Below, piece by piece: positions 62,336 through 64,000 of a DNA stretch of 64,000 nucleotides (within the stretch, counting starts at the first letter, position 1; each line of letters opens with the position of its first letter). The notes under the pieces were generated by a model. That model was not told where the DNA came from and searched no databases. It saw nothing but the letters and a program-made list of their open reading frames with translations. The position numbers and the translations under genes are program-made. The stretch is from NCBI RefSeq assembly GCF_000621625.1, contig NZ_JHXV01000025.1:1-64000 (forward strand). Direction: 5' to 3'. This DNA comes from Crocinitomix catalasitica ATCC 23190. Its GTDB lineage: Bacteria > Bacteroidota > Bacteroidia > Flavobacteriales_D > Crocinitomicaceae.

Positions 62336-62343
62336 CAAATATA
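62336..62343 (-). promoter_or_regulatory. Bacteroidota -7 box for the T9SS type B gene
   Basis: TATATTTG on the minus strand, an exact TAnnTTTG, giving a leader of about 30 nt. No TTG at the usual spacing. Confidence 0.45.
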
Positions 62344-62407
62344 ATTAAATTCCAATTTTACAGTGAGTAAAGATTTTTTTTACAGATATAAACTTGCCTG
62401 ATAAAAT

Positions 62408-63001
62408 TTAAAATATTAATTCTGGCATATTTAAAATAACCTCATTTCTAAACTTAAATTTTACCCTACCGAATCCAAAAACTTGATCGTTGAAAATTAA
62501 TTCTAAATCTGAATTAGACTTTTTTGGAAAAGTCAAAAAAACAGTTTCATAAGGAGTATTACCATAAGTTCTTTCGTGATGTAACAATACACATTTTATT
62601 GTATCAGCTCCCGCAACCAATCGAAAATCATCTTGCATATCGTATGATAGATAAAGTGATCTTGTATTAAACTCTTCTGCTGTCGTATAATTATTTTTTA
62701 TGAAATTGTTCTTTGATTTATTTTCGAATTTTAATTTAAATTGGACTAAATCAGCCAATGATTCAATAGAACTTTGAATTTCAGAAATATTCAAATCGTT
62801 AGGATTACTTTGCTTTAAAACTGAATATTCAGAAGTCATATATTGACAAGTCAATGACAAATCTTTCTGTGTATAATTTTTAATTAATTTATTTTCGGCA
62901 TCATCACACCAATAAACATATTCCTTTGGTGCTAGTTTTGATTTACCACAGGCATATAACCCAATAAGAGCAAATACGCATAAAACTTTAATTTTATTCA
63001 T
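62408..63001 (-). CDS. Hypothetical lipoprotein
   Basis: A 197-residue protein with lipobox GLYAC (residues 14-18) followed by GKSKLAPKEYVYWCDDAENK. The mature part begins with helices (NYTQKDLSLTCQYMTSEY) and ends with beta-strands (VFLTFPKKSNSDLELIFND, GRVKFKFRNEVILNMPELIF). Two further cysteines (in YWCDD and LTCQY) might form a disulfide. No family recognised. It lies upstream of the T9SS type B gene on the same strand with 107 bp between them, so cotranscription is uncertain. Confidence 0.72.
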   Translation of the reverse strand: MNKIKVLCVFALIGLYACGKSKLAPKEYVYWCDDAENKLIKNYTQKDLSLTCQYMTSEYSVLKQSNPNDLNISEIQSSIESLADLVQFKLKFENKSKNNFIKNNYTTAEEFNTRSLYLSYDMQDDFRLVAGADTIKCVLLHHERTYGNTPYETVFLTFPKKSNSDLELIFNDQVFGFGRVKFKFRNEVILNMPELIF

Positions 63002-63263
63002 GAAATACGAATTAAGAATGCTTTTTTAAATTCTAAAGTTAGTATCATTATTGAAATTTACATACAGTATATCCACTTAATCAATTTTGGATTCTAAAGT
63101 TTAAGAAGTTATTAAAAATATTTATTAAATCCTAGAACAAGATGGAGCATTTGTAATCAATTTAACATGGGCATTAAATTTCTTTATCTTTTTGAATATT
63201 TATTTTCTTTGACTTAACTAATAAAAAAACTGGAAATACAAATACTAACCCTCCCAACCACAC
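63002..63263. other. Gap without a visible gene
   Basis: An AT-rich stretch with no ORF of coding character and no clear structure, apart from a TAACTTTA near-match to a -7 box about 38 nt before the lipoprotein start. Confidence 0.5.
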
Positions 63264-63880
63264 TATCGGCTGAGCCGATACAAAGCTAAGTTACATAACG
63301 TCCTGTTATGTGCCCAAAATGGATCACATAACAACATTATATAAAATAGCCCACACCCCATCACACCAGAGTAAATCAAACGTAGTTTGCGCGTTCAGAC
63401 GGCACGCGAACTGCCTTAGCCAGTATTTTGACAAAGTCTTCGCTTTGCACAAAATAATGGCATTAAATCTTTATGCGCTGGGCAGGTAATGGATTTATCG
63501 ATATTTTTTAGCTGTGGCTTTTGCCGCAGACAAAAAATATCATAGCCAGAGCCGCGGCGATTGAGCGGCAAAGTGCAACTTGTACACTTCTATCTCTTTT
63601 TTAGGCCGTATTTCACGGGCGCGAAGCCTTTTAAGCGTTGTAGCAAACAACTGGCTTGCTGCAACGCTGCGAGAGGGAGACAAGGTGGCAGACAAAGTAG
63701 CGATCTCGGCTCAGCCGAGAGAGTGGTGACTGCCTACCCCGAACCTTCGGGGCTGGGGATTATTTTAGCGTGGGGTTTGTGTGCCCCAGCCTTGCCGACC
63801 CAAGCGGCGAGCAAAACACATGGAGCGGTTTATTTTTTGGGTATAGGATGTTTTTAATTTTTTGCATCTGCTAAAAATTA
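63264..63880. other. GC-richer, hairpin-rich non-coding block
   Basis: Clear hairpins: TATCGGCT-G-AGCCGATA (63264-63280), ACATAAC/GTTATGT (63293-63311), GCGTTGTAGCAA with TTGCTGCAACGC (63635-63667), TCTCGGCT-C-AGCCGAGA (63704-63720) and CCCCGAA-CC-TTCGGGG (63737-63752). The stretch is visibly richer in G and C than its surroundings. The one long ORF (63561-63857) has no coding character. It could be a structured RNA or a non-autonomous mobile element. Confidence 0.6.
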
Positions 63881-63951
63881 AAAATCTGGTGAAAGGGAAA
63901 GAAAAATAAAGTTAGCTACTACTGAGGGCGAACCAAGGAAGGGCAAGAAAA

Positions 63952-63994
63952 AACTAAAAAGCCAACCCTTTTTTAGGTTGGCGTTTAGTTTTTT
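63952..63994. terminator. Terminator at the window edge
   Basis: GCCAACC pairs with GGTTGGC (63961-63982) inside outer arms AACTAAA/TTTAGTT, followed by six T. It may end a gene beyond the window or an RNA made from the block before it. Confidence 0.8.
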
Positions 63995-64000
63995 ATTCTA

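Noticed and set aside
63561-63857. 98-residue plus-strand ORF in the GC-richer block
   Set aside because: It spans several perfect hairpins and has no recognisable domain, so it is more likely non-coding.

Overview
The window is AT-rich chromosomal DNA of a Bacteroidota bacterium, most likely a free-living member of the Flavobacteriales. The evidence is eight proteins with type A C-terminal sorting domains of the type IX secretion system (YPNP-like box, C-terminal beta-rich tail), one with a gliding-motility-type (type B) sorting domain, and several genes preceded by the Bacteroidota -7 box TAnnTTTG. I cannot name the genus. Gene functions were read by eye from motifs; no searches were run.

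Layout. 1-6,261: an MFS exporter, a lipoprotein, small membrane proteins (one frameshifted) and a ChbG/YdjC deacetylase with a probable outer-membrane protein. They are separated by long intergenic clusters of REP-like palindromes. 6,290-20,729: a compact defence island on the minus strand, read hsdM > KAP ATPase > TIR protein > hsdS > hsdR > PLD/zinc protein > mcrB > mcrC. It looks like a type I restriction-modification operon with a KAP+TIR pair inserted between hsdM and hsdS and a type IV McrBC module appended. The KAP protein carries an EVE/PUA-like region before its ATPase domain, and the TIR protein keeps the WE motif of NAD-cleaving TIRs. This is the best candidate for an undescribed system.

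20,730-26,686: REP-like repeat arrays bracket an outer-membrane protein and a class II Fic protein. The Fic promoter and 5' coding region carry nine 17-bp iterons arranged in three 75-bp units. A MORN/TonB protein follows. 26,793-34,166: an SPFH protein with a ribbon-helix-helix partner, two large T9SS beta-propeller-like proteins, a 55-aa basic protein and a SpoIIE/PP2C phosphatase. 34,167-45,435: a 38-bp tandem repeat, a DUF559 nuclease-like protein, a PhoD phosphatase with an OB-fold/Calx-beta partner, a MarR-DOMON-NTF2-like operon with a visible operator, and two tandemly duplicated leucine-rich T9SS proteins.

45,713-50,861: a TetR - ABC exporter - HlyD - TolC operon whose ABC nucleotide-binding domain has lost several catalytic motifs. 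50,942-59,113: a DUF2202 lipoprotein, an FG-GAP T9SS protein, a CotH T9SS protein, and a HAD phosphatase followed by a DUF4011-type superfamily 1 helicase. 59,200-60,080: two tRNA genes. The CAU tRNA is preceded by two truncated tRNA copies capped by a 15-nt palindrome. The Arg(UCG) tRNA is preceded by three 59-bp repeats that start with its own first 16 nt and fold back on themselves. 60,377-64,000: a small cysteine-rich secreted protein, a gliding-type T9SS protein, a lipoprotein, and a long gene-free stretch with a GC-richer, hairpin-rich block.

The commonest non-genic signal is one palindromic repeat family with fixed flanks (CTGAGG ... GGACTCGAAGG) around a stem that changes sequence but keeps its pairing. 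It fills most intergenic gaps in the first 26 kb, supplies the last codons of the MFS gene, and appears in frame inside hsdM.
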